46,219 nt of DNA from an uncultured Eubacteriales bacterium (lineage in GTDB: Bacteria > Bacillota > Clostridia > Tissierellales > Peptoniphilaceae). The DNA is taken from NCBI GenBank assembly GCA_900539225.1, contig UQBO01000009.1, positions 1 to 46,219 on the forward strand. Reading direction: 5' to 3'. Below the pieces are notes generated by a model. That model saw only the letters and a list, made by a program, of their open reading frames with translations, did not search any database and was not told where the DNA came from. Shown in pieces: positions 44,101 through 46,219 of the stretch. Position 1 is the stretch's first letter, and every line of letters begins with the position of its first letter. The translations under genes and the position numbers were made by a program.

Positions 44101-46219
44101 CTGTTGATACAAAGAAGCCAACGATTACAAATGCTAGTCTTGCTGAGAATAAATTGACATTTGAAGCAAAGGACGAGAGCGGTTTAAGAGAAGTAGTAGT
44201 TAAAAATGCAGATGATGTTATCGAAATGAACCCAGATGGCTCATACACTATAGCAGAAGGCACAGACCTTGACAAGATCACAGTCGAAGCAGTTGACTAC
44301 GGATACAACAGATACAAAACAATTCTTAAGATGCTTCTAGAAGGAAACAATTCTTCTTTAAAGGTAAATGTTAATCTTAACAAAGAAGACCCTGAGTTTA
44401 AGCTTATTTACAAGATATATGACGAGGGAGGAAGAGAGTTTTACGAGGATAACCTTGCACCTGGAAGCTATACTTTAAAGATTAATAAGCCAGAAGAGAT
44501 TTTTGAGATTAAAAAGATTAATGATATAAATATTGATTCTGTAAAATTCGAAGACGGTGTATACGTATATGAATTTACAGTAGAAGAAAATAAAGTGACA
44601 GAAGTTAATATTGATGTAGAAAAGCTAGACGCCTACTACGTATACTTCTGGGTATATGGTAGTCACAAAGATTTCCACGGTGTTAAGCTTGTAAATAAAG
44701 ATAATAACAAGGAAATTGTTTTTGAGATGACCATTGGTGAAGACAGCCCAACTTACTTTGGACCTAAGACTTTTGAAAAGCTAGTACCATATGGCAACTA
44801 CAAAATTATTTTTGATGCGGACATGGATAATTATAAATACGACATCAAGAGAGAGGAGGTAAATGCCGAAGGTAAAAATGAAAAAGTGGATGCAAACTTT
44901 GATCTAGAAGTAAATGCTGATTCAAAGTTAAATAGTGTCGGCAACATATCATACTCAATTGATGTAAACAAGAACAATATGACAGTTAATATCATAGGTG
45001 ACAATCTTGACAAAGCTAAGTATAAGCTAGTTAAAGATGGTACAGATAGGAACCTTTCCTCACTTAATACAATCCCAGCTATAGATATTATTAAGAGTGC
45101 AGAAGTAGAACCGAAAGACTATCTGGTAGCAGCTCTACCTGAAGAAGGCTACTATGCAGATCCACCTATGTATTTACTTGAATTAGGAAAAAGTAGCAAA
45201 ATAACAAGTTTACCAAGCAAAACAAGCTACACTTTTGAAGGCGATACAATTGATTTAGAAATGGATATACACAAGTCAGAAGGATTTGGTAGCTTAAAGA
45301 TAGAAGACAACTCACAAGAGCTTGGCTACAAACAAGACTATATCGTAGAAGACTTAAGAAGCTACTTTGGTATGGGCGGCAATAAATACACAGACCTTGA
45401 GCATTTGCCTGAAGGTAACTACGTTGTAAGACCTAAAATTGATGATTCTAGCTCACACATCACTAACGATACATTTAAGTTTGTAACAATAAGAGCAGAT
45501 AAAGAAGCTATTGCAAGCTTTACATTTGAAGCTATACCAGAACCACAACTTGATGGATTTGCGATGATTGTATCAGAGGGAGTTCTTAAGATAGAGGCCA
45601 AAGAGCTTAGTAGTGGAGATGTTCAAGAACTAGATGCTATGCCTGATAAAGATAAATACATCTACTTCTTAATGGGAAATCAAGGTATATACGAGCTTAC
45701 AGTAAACGATGGAGACGACAAAGACTATGACTACCCTAAATACATTATGGTAACAACTGAATCAGTAATAGAAATAAAGAAGGCGTATAAATTAGAAGAA
45801 GATGAAGAATATATCAATGCTCTTGACGAGCTTCACAAACTTATTGACGAGGCAAAGGCCATAGACGAGGCTAAATACACAGAAGACTCAGTTAACAGGC
45901 TTAAAGAAACTATATCACAAGTTGATAAAGACTACGACACTCTTGCTGAGCTTGAAGGAGCTATAGACGCGTTAAAGCAAGCTATGAGTAAACTAGAAGA
46001 AAAGCCGGTTGAGCCAAATCCAAATCCAGAGCCAGAACCAGATCCAGATCAAAGACCAGAACCACAACCAGAGCCATATGAACCGTACGAACCAAGTCCA
46101 AGACCATATCGTCCACATAGACCTAGTGAACCATCTAAGCCTATAAACAATAACGAAGACAAAAAAGATGAAAAGCCAGTTGAAACAAAGAAGGATTTAG
46201 GTATTATTACTGAATATCC
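41160..46219 (+). CDS. S8 subtilisin-family cell-surface protease (C5a-peptidase/lactocepin-like), 3' end missing
   Basis: At least 1686 residues. Signal peptide 1-22 (cut after NVFA). The catalytic triad is complete: Asp200 in VAVIDSGFD, His269 in NSHGQHVAG, Ser603 in SGTSMATPHVSGG, with oxyanion Asn373 in AVAAGN. A PA-like insert (about 440-560, VEGKLALIERGENTFENK) lies before Ser603, then an Fn3-like region and several beta-rich repeats. A helical FIVAR-like segment (about 1553-1612) and a Pro-Glu-rich wall-spanning stretch (1613-1660) precede the window's end. A sortase or SLH anchor is expected beyond. AAGGAGGGAC precedes the ATG. Confidence 0.92.
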   Translation, partial: MKKTMSIILAMLMILSSVNVFALSSNQEIYVLNEGNEDTYINDKVASLIRQSDGKIDNEDEVHVLFRLNQEYFREFGQMIDASRLYSEEGIKEQLDFAHMAIAKAVNDFKSRGFVFDVIDEFTVLLLGFDTKVSFRDAKSMASLDFVESATIQKTIMKPAFKGDGPRFRAYSTKQSRDIIGNEAVYSKFKGEGTIVAVIDSGFDVDHEAFYLSEEGKAKAVYDEADIEKLKNDGILKQGRYFSEKIPFGCNYFPESNPEKLKQRSLNSHGQHVAGSIAANKVHVRYDGVDRELVGVAPEAQLALMRVFSDDNPGTDPSIYVKALEDCVKLKVTAVNMSIGSPAGDATQIDKDTTDALDRLAEAGCVVAVAAGNETAFGMGHELHPFKDNPDYGILGNPAAAEKSFAVASVENGFTVQDYFINRSNNADVNYALKWSVDTTNDSMTEPEYDTEYDIVYVGLGKEEDYKENNYNVEGKLALIERGENTFENKVDTAIKHGAKAVLIYNHEDGGDQFIGMANTWNKSVPVASLYYSTGMALRNSMGKVIFKKGKVELNNPLAGQISIFSSFGLSSDGSFKPEITAPGGNILSLGNNNTYNVQSGTSMATPHVSGGLALARSMVDERFPDLPVEEKWQRIRNLLMSTAQIHFTGDAATSPRRQGAGIMKLQNALTTKAILLGDKGETKILKRNASNNEVLRFKIQNLSNEELTYNYKAIVVADELNGDYYTYMTRKLKDIPYGEIKLGANETKDVSVTIDTSDFASKLKEEMPNGYFIDGFVVFESTNQSEPEISIPFITFVGDLEKLTYFEKPVYDLAKEGKLPYYWNEKATMHIAGINDTGVPNNDFTHLYTYVEDKSEILGQAKDFTNQNPTFYDKRVISPNKDGYADTLSASYTLLRSGHVSAYVYKLDENGYKEAEPIACLLEDEYMTKNFGSSMMPLSYSLGRSFPDAKTTLKDGDYVLSLRAYSNKDNPADDVDMTFTVDTKKPTITNASLAENKLTFEAKDESGLREVVVKNADDVIEMNPDGSYTIAEGTDLDKITVEAVDYGYNRYKTILKMLLEGNNSSLKVNVNLNKEDPEFKLIYKIYDEGGREFYEDNLAPGSYTLKINKPEEIFEIKKINDINIDSVKFEDGVYVYEFTVEENKVTEVNIDVEKLDAYYVYFWVYGSHKDFHGVKLVNKDNNKEIVFEMTIGEDSPTYFGPKTFEKLVPYGNYKIIFDADMDNYKYDIKREEVNAEGKNEKVDANFDLEVNADSKLNSVGNISYSIDVNKNNMTVNIIGDNLDKAKYKLVKDGTDRNLSSLNTIPAIDIIKSAEVEPKDYLVAALPEEGYYADPPMYLLELGKSSKITSLPSKTSYTFEGDTIDLEMDIHKSEGFGSLKIEDNSQELGYKQDYIVEDLRSYFGMGGNKYTDLEHLPEGNYVVRPKIDDSSSHITNDTFKFVTIRADKEAIASFTFEAIPEPQLDGFAMIVSEGVLKIEAKELSSGDVQELDAMPDKDKYIYFLMGNQGIYELTVNDGDDKDYDYPKYIMVTTESVIEIKKAYKLEEDEEYINALDELHKLIDEAKAIDEAKYTEDSVNRLKETISQVDKDYDTLAELEGAIDALKQAMSKLEEKPVEPNPNPEPEPDPDQRPEPQPEPYEPYEPSPRPYRPHRPSEPSKPINNNEDKKDEKPVETKKDLGIITEY

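Overview
The window looks like chromosome of a low-GC, Gram-positive anaerobe of the Clostridia/Tissierellia type, possibly Peptoniphilaceae. The genus is a guess. Support comes from AT-rich sequence, strong AGGAGG-type ribosome sites, TTGACA/TATAAT promoters, a thiT gene under a TPP riboswitch, an Acr3/ArsDA arsenic operon, a C69 dipeptidase, isoaspartyl-peptide and cystine uptake genes, and a large S8 surface protease. It opens on the 3' end of a 5S rRNA.

Layout. 1-2640: 5S end, a MerR regulator cut by an in-frame amber codon, and two tandem YfjL-like membrane proteins. 2700-6366: a restriction-modification island with no separate HsdR. A methylase carrying an N-terminal nuclease-like motif is followed by a specificity gene split by a (TA)16 tract. 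The island is bracketed by two near-identical terminator repeats. 6450-10815: arsR-acr3-arsD-arsA-arsC. 10880-18800: radical SAM protein, HAD phosphatase, orphan double-HicB protein, an isoaspartyl-peptide operon (iadA plus an Ntn-hydrolase asparaginase), ybaK and an M16C protease. 18815-20712: an AAA ATPase and a small protein with an ExK motif, under a promoter framed by a perfect inverted repeat. 20726-25173: MATE pump; ABC transporter plus histidine kinase operon with no response regulator, preceded by six TTAAG boxes at exact 11-bp spacing. 25272-28875: class II DnaJ and ClpB. 29134-30405: RelB/RelE-like pair and TPP-riboswitch-thiT. 31106-32835: cystine transporter followed by a HesB-like selenoprotein gene hidden by an in-frame UGA. 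33448-36897: PTS IIC-like membrane protein, C69 dipeptidase, DinJ/YafQ pair. 37076-39589 (minus): membrane protein, MsrAB, luciferase-like oxidoreductase. 39714-46219: YARHG protein, DUF4177 protein and a subtilisin-family surface protease running off the end.

Four gene-poor gaps (about 30490-30615, 33083-33174, 36947-37065, 40621-40760) hold diverged copies of one mosaic dispersed repeat whose small central hairpin changes sequence but keeps pairing. A separate 19-bp repeat occurs four times (22303, 34709, 40407, 40440).

The most interesting items are the UGA-interrupted HesB-like gene in the cystine-transporter operon, the TA-tract switch that would add a third recognition domain to the specificity subunit, the AAA/ExK module with its inverted-repeat operator, the TTAAG array and the dispersed repeat family. 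All functional calls are from reading motifs; no database search was run.
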